8,755 nucleotides of DNA from Chitinophagaceae bacterium. Its GTDB lineage: Bacteria; Bacteroidota; Bacteroidia; Chitinophagales; Chitinophagaceae. This document shows positions 1 to 7,026 of this stretch, in pieces. The position numbers and the translations under genes were made by a program. Where the stretch lies: the NCBI GenBank assembly GCA_947447815.1, contig CANFLJ010000061.1:1-8755 (forward strand), read 5' to 3'. The notes below the pieces were generated by a model. That model saw nothing but the letters and a program-made list of their open reading frames with translations, was not told the origin of the DNA and ran no database searches. Each line of letters begins with the position of its first letter. Position 1 is the stretch's first letter.

Positions 1-528
1 AAAAAGGATTTGGTAACATTAATGAAAAGCAGGTATGATAACAGCAAAATAATCAATGCTGTAAACGAATACGACATCTACCTAAATCACTTTATTATTG
101 ATTCTTTGAAGTTGAATATCGACGATGTAAAAGAAACCATATCCAGTTATCTTTTACAGAAAGACTATGTATTGAATGTAATAGACAAAGGAGATGCCAG
201 CAATGCAACTATTCCATCTAAAATAAAAGAAATGGTCATTAATGGATATAATCCATTGAGAAGCGGAGATTTACAAATTATCAACAAAACAGGCATTATT
301 GATGGTGGCAAAACAGGCATGACACACGGAGTATGGAACACGTATGATGCTCATATACCATTATTATTTTATGGATGGGGTATTGCAAAAGGTCACCTTA
401 ACAGAGAAACCTACATGACTGACATCTCCCCTACCGTAGCTGCATTATTACACATTCAGATGCCAAGTGGGTGTATCGGGAAAGTAATAGAAGAGGTTAT
501 AGAAAAAAAGAATGACTTAAAAAAATAA
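1..528 (+). CDS. PafA-type alkaline phosphatase, C-terminal part (5' end outside window)
   Basis: The reading frame is open from the first base (AAA AAG GAT TTG...), so this is the last 175 codons of a longer gene and the TTG at 10 is not a real start. The tail carries the end of the alkaline phosphatase / type I phosphodiesterase fold. A THG motif has its His at 325-327, and in this superfamily that His is a zinc ligand of the active site. It is followed by YDAHIPLLFYGWGI and then by TDISPTVAALLHIQMPSGCIG, which is typical of the end of PafA-like phosphatases from Bacteroidota. Such enzymes are exported and release phosphate from many monoesters. The nucleophile Thr, the other metal ligands and the signal peptide would lie upstream, so activity cannot be judged here. 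A related nucleotide pyrophosphatase is the main alternative. No convincing terminator follows the stop codon. Confidence 0.88.
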   Translation, partial: KKDLVTLMKSRYDNSKIINAVNEYDIYLNHFIIDSLKLNIDDVKETISSYLLQKDYVLNVIDKGDASNATIPSKIKEMVINGYNPLRSGDLQIINKTGIIDGGKTGMTHGVWNTYDAHIPLLFYGWGIAKGHLNRETYMTDISPTVAALLHIQMPSGCIGKVIEEVIEKKNDLKK

Positions 529-659
529 CCATCAGGAAAGTTATACAAATGTCTTAATCTGTTATTAGGTAAAAATGTACAGTTTATTCATAAACCATAA
601 CTTTCTAGTAGGATTAATTAATTATTTGCATATTGAATGCTTTTTTGTTAATTTGTAAT

Positions 660-2978
660 ATGAAAATAAATTCTACCATCTGTCAATTTGTTCTTGTTAT
701 ACTTCTGACTTCATTTAGTTTTCAGATTTCATCAGCTGCATCTATTACAACTTTTCATAGATCAAAAAAATATATAAGAAGAGCTCCAGGTGGTGGTCCA
801 AACTTAATTTCATTTTCTTTATTAAAAAATAACTATGGTGTTGGTTATACCAATATTGATGGAATTGTTGCTGTGTTTGATTCCAGCTTCACCAAAAATA
901 TAGGTCCTGAAGATTCACGAAAGCTATTTAATGGAGGAGAGAATATTACCTTTTATGATGCAAGTACTTTTTTGAGTATAAATGGTCTTCCAAATCCTGT
1001 TGGAGGAGATACGATAAATTTATATATGTACAATTTGCAAAATGACTCTTCTTATAAGTTGAGCATAGATGCAACTTTGTTCTATTACAACATACCAGGA
1101 GTTCAGGGTTATGTATTGGATCGTTATCTTTCTACTACAACAAAATTGAATGTTGACAGTAACGTTATTGCATTTAAACCTAAAACAGCTAACACTGCTA
1201 CATTTCAGAATAGATTTACAATATTTTTCAAACAAAAGCTTATCGTTACAAATACCACTAATTTGAGTGGTTGTAATACAGTTACTTATAAGGGCAATAT
1301 CTATACCACATCTACTATTTTAAGAGATACTTTAAAATCGTTTGATGGACTCGATAGTATTTATAATATTACCAATATAGATATTGCTAATATTGTTTCT
1401 GCAACAAACAATGTAAGTTTATCAGGCTGCAACAGCATAATATACAATGGAAACACCTATACATCTTCTACAATGTTGAGAGATACTTTAAAAAGTATTC
1501 AAGGTTGCGATAGTATCTACAATGTAGCCAACATTACTATTAATTCAATCACTACTTCTACAAATACTATTAATATATCAGGTTGTAACTTCGTTTTATA
1601 CAACGGTAACACTTATACTAATTCTACTACAGTTAGAGATACGGTAAAAAGCTACCAAGGATGCGATAGCATTTACAACATAGCGAATATTGTAATTACG
1701 CCTATTGTTGCAAGCACTCATAACATACCACTATCGGGTTGCAACAGCGTTTTATACAACGGCAACACTTATACTAATTCTACTATTGTAAAAGACACTA
1801 TTAAAAGTGCACAGGGATGCGATAGCATTTACAACGTAGCGAATATTGTAATTACGCCTATTGTTGCAAGCACTCATAACATACCACTATCGGGTTGCAA
1901 CAGCGTTTTGTACAACGGCAATACCTATACTAATTCTACTACAGTAAGAGACACTATTAAAAGTATACAAGGATGCGACAGTATTTACAACGTAGCAAAT
2001 ATTGTAATTACGCCAATTGTTGCAAGCACTCATAACATACCACTATCGGGTTGCAACAACGTTTTGTACAATGGTAATACCTATTCTAATTCTACTACTA
2101 TAAGAGACACTATTAAAAGTGTACAAGGATGCGACAGTGTTTACAACGTAGCAAATATTGTAATAACTAACCCAGTTACCCCTATCGTAACTTTAGGTTC
2201 TAACGCCATCATTGCAAATGGAAGTTCCGTAACTTTTACTGCAAATGCAGTTAATGGTGGCTTAGGCACTATTTATACTTTCATGGTAAATTCAGCAATA
2301 GTTCAAACAGGTGCTTCAAACACTTATAGTACATCTGTTTTGCAAGTTGGAGATACTGTATCCTGTGCTATTATTATTCATGCCACTTGTGTTACTGATT
2401 CAAATGCAGTATCTAATAAAATTATAATGATTACAAATGTACCACTTACTTTTTTAGGTTTTCAGGCATCACTTAATGAATACATAACTAATTGTTCGTG
2501 GCAGACTACAGCAGAAATTAATACTGCCTTTTTCAATCTACAGCGAAGTATTAATGGAACTGAATTTTCTACTATTAATGTAATTAAAGCTGCAGGAACT
2601 TCAACTACTGAAAATAAGTACAATTCCAAGGATATCATTGAAAAAGAACTACAAAGTTTAAATGCAATTTATTATCGATTACAGATAGTAGATAAAGATG
2701 GCAAATACACTTACAGTAAAGTAGTAAAGGTGAGTTTGTCCAATAAAAACGAATTTATTATTTATCCAAACCCCGCTAAGAATTTTATAAACGTAAGTGG
2801 CTTGTATATAAGGACAATACAAATTTCAGATATTGGTGGCAAAATCCTTCTTATAAAAGAAAATGTAAATTCAGATGCTTCCAAAATAGATATCAGTAGT
2901 TTTAGTAAAGGACTTTATTTTATTACTATTTTGTCTAATAACGGAGATAGACAGATAAAGAAATTAGTTATTGAATAA
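660..2978 (+). CDS. Secreted multi-repeat protein with T9SS type A sorting domain
   Basis: A 772-residue protein if translation starts at ATG 660. The frame also opens at TTG 633, but only the ATG puts a classic signal peptide at the N terminus (MKINSTICQ, then a VLVILLTSFSF core, ending near SSAA). Residues about 30-200 are a beta-rich domain of the kind found at the front of large Bacteroidota surface proteins. Residues 203-503 are six tandem 52-residue modules, SGCNxVLYNGNTYT...QGCDSIYNVANIVI, related to the GCDS repeats common in Bacteroidota adhesin-like proteins. Residues about 504-590 look Ig-like (VTFTANAVNGG...GDTVSCAI). Residues 594-695 match the VPLTFLGFQAS...YYRLQIVDKDGKYTYSKVV segment that usually precedes the sorting signal. 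The end, from YPNP at residue 702 to KKLVIE, is a T9SS type A C-terminal domain, so export to the cell surface or medium is expected. No enzymatic motif is visible; adhesion or matrix binding is an inference. It stands alone between unrelated genes. Confidence 0.9.
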   Translation: MKINSTICQFVLVILLTSFSFQISSAASITTFHRSKKYIRRAPGGGPNLISFSLLKNNYGVGYTNIDGIVAVFDSSFTKNIGPEDSRKLFNGGENITFYDASTFLSINGLPNPVGGDTINLYMYNLQNDSSYKLSIDATLFYYNIPGVQGYVLDRYLSTTTKLNVDSNVIAFKPKTANTATFQNRFTIFFKQKLIVTNTTNLSGCNTVTYKGNIYTTSTILRDTLKSFDGLDSIYNITNIDIANIVSATNNVSLSGCNSIIYNGNTYTSSTMLRDTLKSIQGCDSIYNVANITINSITTSTNTINISGCNFVLYNGNTYTNSTTVRDTVKSYQGCDSIYNIANIVITPIVASTHNIPLSGCNSVLYNGNTYTNSTIVKDTIKSAQGCDSIYNVANIVITPIVASTHNIPLSGCNSVLYNGNTYTNSTTVRDTIKSIQGCDSIYNVANIVITPIVASTHNIPLSGCNNVLYNGNTYSNSTTIRDTIKSVQGCDSVYNVANIVITNPVTPIVTLGSNAIIANGSSVTFTANAVNGGLGTIYTFMVNSAIVQTGASNTYSTSVLQVGDTVSCAIIIHATCVTDSNAVSNKIIMITNVPLTFLGFQASLNEYITNCSWQTTAEINTAFFNLQRSINGTEFSTINVIKAAGTSTTENKYNSKDIIEKELQSLNAIYYRLQIVDKDGKYTYSKVVKVSLSNKNEFIIYPNPAKNFINVSGLYIRTIQISDIGGKILLIKENVNSDASKIDISSFSKGLYFITILSNNGDRQIKKLVIE
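1266..2168 (+). repeat. Six in-frame 156-bp tandem repeats inside the T9SS protein gene
   Basis: Repeat units start at 1266, 1422, 1578, 1734, 1890 and 2046, exactly 156 bp (52 codons) apart; the sixth stops matching near 2168. Each encodes an SGCN motif at module positions 1-4 and a GCDS motif at 28-31. The last four copies are close at the DNA level: comparing 1734-1889 with 1890-2045 by eye, I count about 13 differences in 156 bp. The first copy is the most diverged. This gradient suggests recent duplication or gene conversion toward the 3' end of the array. Confidence 0.95.
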
Positions 2979-3139
2979 TCCTTTTATTTTAATTCATTCA
3001 ATATTCAAACTACATTTTTAAAATGTGTCCTATTTACACAGTTTATAGTGTTAATAATTTGAAGGAATTTAAATCAATTTAGTACATTATTTTTTTCTTT
3101 AAGAAACCATTACGATATTCGTAGCATAATGAATCAACT

Positions 3140-4324
3140 ATGAGTTTGTCATTTGATAATACACAAATCGCTTTCGCTTATAAATCTGATAAAGATTTAA
3201 AAAAAGCAAAATTTCTTTTCAATACAATGAGCTATCCTTTGTTTGTGCCAATAGGCACCAGGATTACTCCTTTTATTATGAAAACCGGATTGCCTATTCA
3301 TGGCATTATCAGGGATACCATTTTCCGTCAGTTTGTAGGGGGAGAATCTTTAGCAGAAACTGCTCCTATCTGTGATAAACTGGGTAGCTATGGAGTACAG
3401 ATAATCCTGGATTATGGGGTAGAAGGTAAGCAGGAGGAAGCTGATTACGAAAAGGCAAAAGTTGTTTTTAAGGAAGTTATTGAATATGCAGCTACACAAC
3501 CAAACATTCCATTTATAAGTATCAAAATAACAGGGCTTGCAAGATTTAATTTATTAGAAAAATTAAATGATGCGCCAAGAATCAGAAGTGGTATACATGA
3601 CCATGAAGCCGAAATGGCAGAATGGGAAAGAGTAAAAGACAGACTACATGAGATTTGTACACTTGCTGCCGAAAAGAGTATTGGTGTATTAATAGATGCG
3701 GAAGAAAGCTGGATACAAGACCCAGTAGATAGACTGGTAATAGAAATGATGGAAACCTTTAATAAGGAAAAAGCTATTGTTTACAACACTATTCAGCTTT
3801 ACCGTCATGACCGACTGAACTTCTTAAAAATGTTCCATAGAATAGCCCGTCAGCGTCATTTTATACTGGGCATTAAACTAGTAAGAGGTGCATATATGGA
3901 AACAGAGAGAGAAAGAGCCGCAGATCATGGTTATCCATCACCTATACAACCAGACAAACAAAGTACTGACCGAGATTTTGATGAGGCTATTGGTTATTGC
4001 ATCTCCAACATTGAGGAAATTTCCTGTATTGTAGCTACTCATAACGAAGAAAGCAACAAGCTGGCTTTTGATCTTTTAAAAGAAAAAGGTCTAGCCATGA
4101 ATCATCCTCATGTACACTTTTCTCAACTGTATGGCATGAGTGATCATATTACTTTCAATCTGGCTAAAGAAGGCTGTAATGTAAGTAAGTACCTGCCTTT
4201 TGGACCTCTAAAAGAGGTGATTCCTTACCTGATGCGCAGAGCGCAGGAAAACAGTAGCATCAGCGGTCAGACCAACAAAGAACTGGCATTGATAAAATCT
4301 GAGTTAAAAAGAAGAAAGAATTAA
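3140..4324 (+). CDS. Proline dehydrogenase (monofunctional, FAD-dependent)
   Basis: Oxidises L-proline to 1-pyrroline-5-carboxylate, passing electrons through FAD to the respiratory chain; this is the first step of proline catabolism. The 394-residue protein is one PRODH barrel with no aldehyde dehydrogenase domain, unlike the fused PutA of proteobacteria. Family motifs appear in order: SIKITGL (Lys129), IDAEES (Asp186), KLVRGAYME (246-254), ATHN (299-302), and the proline-binding end YLPFGPLKEVIPYLMRRAQEN (351-371) with the Arg366-Arg367 pair. In PutA the equivalent Arg pair holds the substrate carboxylate. The ATG at 3140 is chosen because the following MSLSFDNTQIAFAYKSD reads as a normal family N terminus; the nearby ATG at 3129 is out of frame. 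It appears to be a single-gene unit, with a 161-bp gap upstream and a strong terminator downstream. The partner pyrroline-5-carboxylate dehydrogenase is not in the window. Confidence 0.95.
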   Translation: MSLSFDNTQIAFAYKSDKDLKKAKFLFNTMSYPLFVPIGTRITPFIMKTGLPIHGIIRDTIFRQFVGGESLAETAPICDKLGSYGVQIILDYGVEGKQEEADYEKAKVVFKEVIEYAATQPNIPFISIKITGLARFNLLEKLNDAPRIRSGIHDHEAEMAEWERVKDRLHEICTLAAEKSIGVLIDAEESWIQDPVDRLVIEMMETFNKEKAIVYNTIQLYRHDRLNFLKMFHRIARQRHFILGIKLVRGAYMETERERAADHGYPSPIQPDKQSTDRDFDEAIGYCISNIEEISCIVATHNEESNKLAFDLLKEKGLAMNHPHVHFSQLYGMSDHITFNLAKEGCNVSKYLPFGPLKEVIPYLMRRAQENSSISGQTNKELALIKSELKRRKN

Positions 4325-4335
4325 AATATTACTTT

Positions 4336-4381
4336 TAAAAGAAGAAGCCCCGATTGAACTTAATCGGGGCTTCTTCTTTTA
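4336..4381. terminator. Bidirectional intrinsic terminator between convergent genes
   Basis: A perfect 20-bp stem (arms 4336-4355 and 4362-4381) closes a 6-base loop, GAACTT. The core GAAGAAGCCCCGATT pairs with its exact complement. The outer part of each arm is A/T-rich, so the RNA from either strand ends in CUUCUUUU. It lies 11 bp after the proline dehydrogenase stop and 12 bp from the CoA-transferase subunit B stop, and so probably serves both. Confidence 0.93.
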
Positions 4382-4393
4382 TAGGTCATTTGT

Positions 4394-5047
4394 TTACAAG
4401 CTCATTTCAGGCACAAAGTCAGGCACTACAATTCTTCCCGCTGTCTTTGATACTATTTCTTCTACCGATACACCAGGAGCCCTTTCCAATAATTTAAATC
4501 CTTCTGGGGTTATTGCTAATACTGCTAATTCAGTCACTACTTTCTTTACACATTTAACTCCAGTTAGGGGTAATTGACAAGCAGGCAGCAACTTACTTTC
4601 GCCCTTAGGATTTGTATGCATCATAGCAACAATTATGTTTTTGGCACTGGCTACCAGATCCATAGCACCACCCATTCCTTTTACCATTTTACCAGGTATT
4701 TTCCAATTGGCAATATCGCCACTATCACTTACTTCCATTGCACCAAGAATAGTAAGATCTATTTTGCCCGCTCTAATCATTCCAAAACTTTCTGCACTAT
4801 CAAAAAAAGAGGAACCCGGAATTATAGTAACGGTTTCTTTTCCTGCATTAATCAGATCGGCATCAATTTCTTCTTCAGAAGGATAAGGTCCTATACCCAG
4901 AATCCCATTCTCGCTCTGCAGTACTACATCTATACCATCGGGTATATAATTTGCTACCAAAGTAGGAATTCCAATACCAAGATTTACATACATACCGTCC
5001 TTCAATTCCTGTGCTATTCTCTTTGCAATTCCGTATTTATCTAACAT
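4394..5047 (-). CDS. scoB: 3-oxoacid CoA-transferase, subunit B
   Basis: Beta subunit of a succinyl-CoA:3-ketoacid (or acetoacetyl) CoA-transferase, which moves CoA between succinyl-CoA or acetyl-CoA and acetoacetate in the cytoplasm. From the ATG at 5047 the protein is 217 residues, normal for the family. It starts MLDKYGIAKRIAQELKDGMYVNLGIGIPT. The QSENGILGIGP motif at 44-54 holds Glu46, which by family knowledge is the catalytic glutamate that forms the glutamyl-CoA thioester. GKMVKGMGGAMDLV is another family hallmark. The frame stays open 51 bp further upstream, but that extension (MYYIIKLSNYQIFKLI) is only a translation of the 8-bp intergenic repeat, so the internal ATG is preferred. It lies downstream of subunit A with a 63-bp gap and is probably cotranscribed. 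The choice between scoB and atoA-type substrate range cannot be settled by eye. Confidence 0.95.
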   Translation of the reverse strand: MLDKYGIAKRIAQELKDGMYVNLGIGIPTLVANYIPDGIDVVLQSENGILGIGPYPSEEEIDADLINAGKETVTIIPGSSFFDSAESFGMIRAGKIDLTILGAMEVSDSGDIANWKIPGKMVKGMGGAMDLVASAKNIIVAMMHTNPKGESKLLPACQLPLTGVKCVKKVVTELAVLAITPEGFKLLERAPGVSVEEIVSKTAGRIVVPDFVPEMSL

Positions 5048-5054
5048 AAGTATT

Positions 5055-5094
5055 AATTTGAAAATTTGATAATTTGATAATTTGATAATGTAAT
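5055..5094. repeat. 8-bp periodic AT-rich repeat (AATTTGAT) in the scoA-scoB gap
   Basis: Five consecutive 8-bp units on the plus strand: AATTTGAA, three perfect AATTTGAT copies (5063-5086), then AATGTAAT. They fill most of the 63-bp spacer just before the scoB start codon. A second array with the same register lies at 6442-6480. Translated on the minus strand the array gives a spurious N-terminal extension to scoB. Confidence 0.9.
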
Positions 5095-5110
5095 ACAATA
5101 CATTCTCAAA

Positions 5111-5803
5111 TTATATCTTCGTTGTTCTACGTTCTATTCTTTTCTCGTAGTTTCCTCCCTGAAAGATACGATGAACATACACTCCTGCAACGTCCACCTG
5201 ATCTGCATCTATCTCTCCGGGCTGCACCAGGTGTTCTACTTCTACAATGGTTATGTCGCCGGCCTTAGCCATAGAAGTGGAGAAATTCTTAGTCGTTTTC
5301 CTAAATACCAGATTACCCAGCGTATCTCCTTTCCATGCTTTAACTATGGCAAAATCTGCCTGCAAGGCATGTTCCATCAAATACATTTTACCATCAAATT
5401 CTCTTACTTCTTTTCCATTGGCTATTTCGGTTCCATAACCTGCCGGGGTAAAAAATGCTGGTATCCCCATGCCTCGCATCTGAATCATGGTAGCCAGAGT
5501 GCCTTGTGGCGTTAAATCCACTTCCAGTTCACCATTTAAAAGTTGTCTTTCAAACTCTGCATTCTCCCCTACATAACTACTAATCATCTTCTTTATCTGA
5601 CGGGTCTTTAAAAGTAATCCAAGACCAAAATCATCTACCCCTGCATTATTTGATATACAAGTAAGATTTTTGACTCCTTTTCTCACAAGAGCAGCAATGG
5701 AATTCTCAGGAATACCGCATAATCCAAACCCGCCAACCATCAATACTGCATTATCTTTAATATCAAAAATGGCCTCATCAGCATTTGCAAAAACTTTATT
5801 CAT
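5111..5803 (-). CDS. scoA: 3-oxoacid CoA-transferase, subunit A
   Basis: Alpha subunit of the same CoA-transferase, 230 residues, a usual length. The CoA-transferase signature VGGFGLCGIPENSI is at residues 23-36. It is followed by ISNNAGVDDFGLG (50-62), SSYVGEN (75-81), and LTPQGTLATMIQMRGMGIPAFFTPAGYGT (97-125), all expected landmarks of this subunit. Near the end, GEIDADQVDVAGVYVHRI is the usual family tail. It is the first gene of a two-gene minus-strand operon with scoB. The pair lets the cell activate acetoacetate for use as a carbon source, or run the reaction toward ketone release. The ATG at 5803 fits the normal N terminus (MNKVFANADEAI). A possible promoter -7 element lies about 60 bp upstream. 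The atoD-type alternative is close in sequence and cannot be excluded. Confidence 0.95.
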   Translation of the reverse strand: MNKVFANADEAIFDIKDNAVLMVGGFGLCGIPENSIAALVRKGVKNLTCISNNAGVDDFGLGLLLKTRQIKKMISSYVGENAEFERQLLNGELEVDLTPQGTLATMIQMRGMGIPAFFTPAGYGTEIANGKEVREFDGKMYLMEHALQADFAIVKAWKGDTLGNLVFRKTTKNFSTSMAKAGDITIVEVEHLVQPGEIDADQVDVAGVYVHRIFQGGNYEKRIERRTTKI

Positions 5804-5864
5804 ACAGATAAAAATTTATGTAGAAAAAAATACTAGATCAATGATACACGAACAATCGTTAGCA

Positions 5865-5872
5865 CAAATATA
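5865..5872 (-). promoter_or_regulatory. Candidate Bacteroidota -7 box for scoAB
   Basis: On the minus strand this reads TATATTTG, an exact match to the Bacteroidota housekeeping -7 consensus TAnnTTTG. It sits 62 bp before the scoA start codon, giving a 5' leader of roughly 55 bases. No clear TTG is seen at the -33 position, only a T-rich run, so the call is tentative. Confidence 0.35.
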
Positions 5873-5912
5873 ATCAGCAGAGAAATACATTGCTAAAAAA
5901 GGATAGAAGAGT

Positions 5913-5929
5913 TTGGCACGGTATTTGAA
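5913..5929 (+). promoter_or_regulatory. Candidate sigma-54 (RpoN) promoter of the Tyr/His-rich secreted protein gene
   Basis: Reads TTGGCACG-GTAT-TTGAA against the sigma-54 consensus TTGGCACG-N4-TTGCW. The whole -24 half matches and the spacing is exact; the single deviation is A for C in the -12 GC pair. A start point about 12 bp further on falls near 5940, which is upstream of ATG 5957 but downstream of ATG 5933. The site therefore also supports the later start codon. No activator site was identified. Confidence 0.55.
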
Positions 5930-5956
5930 AAGATGGTTAGTATTAAATTATTCGTT

Positions 5957-6436
5957 ATGAAAAAGATTACCTTAATCATCGCTATCATCGCTGCTAGCTT
6001 CATAGCTACAGACAGCAAATCTCAAGTAAGATTTAACGTACAGGTAAATGTAGGGCATCCTGCACGTATAGTAAGACAGACAAACAATTGTGCGTTTTAC
6101 TATTATCCTGAAATAGGTATTTATTACAATCCTTACAATGCTGATTTTATCTATTGGGATTGCAACAGATGGGTAGTATCCCGTAATTTACCAGAAGCCT
6201 ATTATGGATACGATTTCAATGCAGGATACAGCGTATCTGTTTATGGTGAAAACCCTTGGTATAGAGATGCCTACTACAGAAATCAGTATGAAGGCTATAG
6301 AACAGCTTATTACAACAGACAAAGAGCATGTTACGAAAGAGAACATGCGTATGTATATCATGCAGCTCCTTATAGAAGAGAAGGACACGAAAACCATGGT
6401 TATGGTGGACATTATGAAAACCACAGAAGACACTAA
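5957..6436 (+). CDS. Small secreted Tyr/His-rich protein of unknown function
   Basis: A 159-residue protein counted from ATG 5957, which begins a clean signal peptide (MKKITLIIAIIAASFIATDSKS). The in-frame ATG at 5933 would add eight residues and would lie upstream of the start point predicted by the sigma-54-like promoter. The mature part opens QVRFNVQVNVGHPAR. It then has CAFYYYPEIGIYYNPYNADFIYWDCNRWVVS (45-75), LPEAYYGYDFNAGYSV, and a tail rich in Tyr, Arg and His ending GHENHGYGGHYENHRRH. About 25 of its residues are Tyr, 8 are His, and there are Cys at 45, 69 and 125. The YYYPEI...YY...FIYW...RWV...LP..Y..YD pattern resembles a group of small exported proteins I recall from Bacteroidota, none with a known role. 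Metal binding by the His-rich tail is only a guess. It is a single gene, divergent from scoAB, with its own promoter candidate and terminator. Confidence 0.85.
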   Translation: MKKITLIIAIIAASFIATDSKSQVRFNVQVNVGHPARIVRQTNNCAFYYYPEIGIYYNPYNADFIYWDCNRWVVSRNLPEAYYGYDFNAGYSVSVYGENPWYRDAYYRNQYEGYRTAYYNRQRACYEREHAYVYHAAPYRREGHENHGYGGHYENHRRH

Positions 6437-6441
6437 ATACT

Positions 6442-6480
6442 AATGTGATAATTAAATAATTGGATAATGTGATAATGAAT
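6442..6480. repeat. Second 8-bp periodic AT-rich array (AATGTGAT type)
   Basis: Consecutive 8-bp units AATGTGAT, AATTAAAT, AATTGGAT and AATGTGAT, then AATGAAT, start six bases after the stop of the secreted protein gene. The outer units lie in a perfect 12-bp direct repeat (TAATGTGATAAT at 6441 and 6465), 24 bp apart. The consensus AATnnGAT is shared with the array at 5055-5094. Confidence 0.8.
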
Positions 6481-6498
6481 ACAGGCACAAAGCTTAGT

Positions 6499-6536
6499 AA
6501 CAATATAACCTCGAAATTTCGGGGTTATATTGTTTT
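6499..6536 (+). terminator. Intrinsic terminator of the secreted protein gene
   Basis: Arms 6499-6515 and 6518-6534 (AACAATATAACC... and its complement) form up to 17 pairs with one G-T wobble. In practice the innermost pair opens to leave a 4-base AATT loop. The stem ends in TTTT and lies 62 bp after the stop codon at 6436. Confidence 0.85.
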
Positions 6537-6631
6537 ATGCCCCCCAGTTACTATTTTGCTGCTTGTATAGTAATGTCATCCATAAACAATAAAAGTGAAA
6601 AGCTGTATTTTCACGATTAACGACTCTCGAA

Positions 6632-6668
6632 GTATTTCTCACGACTCACGATGTTTTCCTCACGATTC
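6632..6668. repeat. Composite direct repeat, left copy (blocks A and B)
   Basis: Block A, GTATTTCTCACGACTCACG (6632-6650), recurs at 7228-7246 with 17 of 19 bases matching. Block B, ATGTTTTCCTCACGATTC (6651-6668), recurs at 7341-7358 with 17 of 18 matching. The hexamer TCACGA also occurs at 6611, so the left side is a small cluster of this motif (6611, 6639, 6646, 6660). Confidence 0.75.
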
Positions 6669-6955
6669 AGAATCTCCCCAGCCCACTCATTAGCTTTGTT
6701 CGAAGTACAATGATCATTTTTGCGAGTAGCAAGATGGGGGTAGCTAGGAGTAACAGTCTTATTGCTACAGCAAACAGTGCTACAGCTACTATAACGATAT
6801 CAGTTGCAATTACAACCACTCATCCTGCTAGTAAAAACAGTCATAATCGTACTTTAAAGAGTAAAGTTGGCACTGGCAAGAGCACAGTTACTAGACCTTC
6901 TGGTAGGTTTTCAAATTATTTTAGGCGTTTTTGCCGTTTCTGCAGCACAGTTACT

Positions 6956-7026
6956 TCACCCAATTGGGGGTAATATATCTACCAAATGAGGAGTTGCTAT
7001 AGCAACAAGACAATTGGGTGACCCAA
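6956..7026. repeat. Nested inverted repeats
   Basis: TCACCCAATTG (6956-6966) is the exact complement of CAATTGGGTGA (7011-7021). Between them lies a perfect 14-bp palindrome, GTTGCTATAGCAAC (6993-7006). The right arm also takes part in a second, competing palindrome, TTGGGT-G-ACCCAA (7014-7026). As RNA, this could switch between two hairpins. No gene follows closely on the plus strand. Confidence 0.75.

Noticed and set aside
536..605. Inverted repeat GAAAGTTAT / ATAACTTTC after the phosphatase gene
   Set aside because: Only 9 pairs with a 52-base loop and no T-run; too weak to call a terminator.
633..659. TTG start for the T9SS repeat protein
   Set aside because: It adds nine residues before the Lys-Ile start of a normal signal peptide; ATG 660 gives a standard signal sequence.
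1266..2168. Periodic repeats considered as a CRISPR array
   Set aside because: The 156-bp units are wholly coding, in frame and without unique spacers; they are protein repeats.
2969..3026. Weak hairpins after the T9SS protein gene (TATTGAAT/ATTCAATA and ACATTTT-T-AAAATGT)
   Set aside because: Short A/T-only-like stems, one overlapping the stop codon, without a clear T-run; likely AT-rich background.
4574..5044. Long plus-strand frame across the CoA-transferase subunit B gene
   Set aside because: It is antisense to a clearly recognised gene and its Cys/Ser/Tyr/Ile-rich translation looks like a shadow. The shorter frame at 4635-4886 was rejected for the same reason.
5048..5098. Upstream extension of scoB (MYYIIKLSNYQIFKLI)
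   Set aside because: It is a translation of the 8-bp tandem repeat; the ATG at 5047 gives the usual family N terminus and length.
6690..6720. GTTCGAA resembling a tRNA T-loop
   Set aside because: No acceptor stem, anticodon arm or CCA context could be drawn around it.
6710..6973. 87-codon plus-strand open frame rich in Ser, Thr and Ala
   Set aside because: No domain, signal peptide, plausible start signal or family resemblance; the composition looks like chance or decay in a repeat-rich non-coding stretch.
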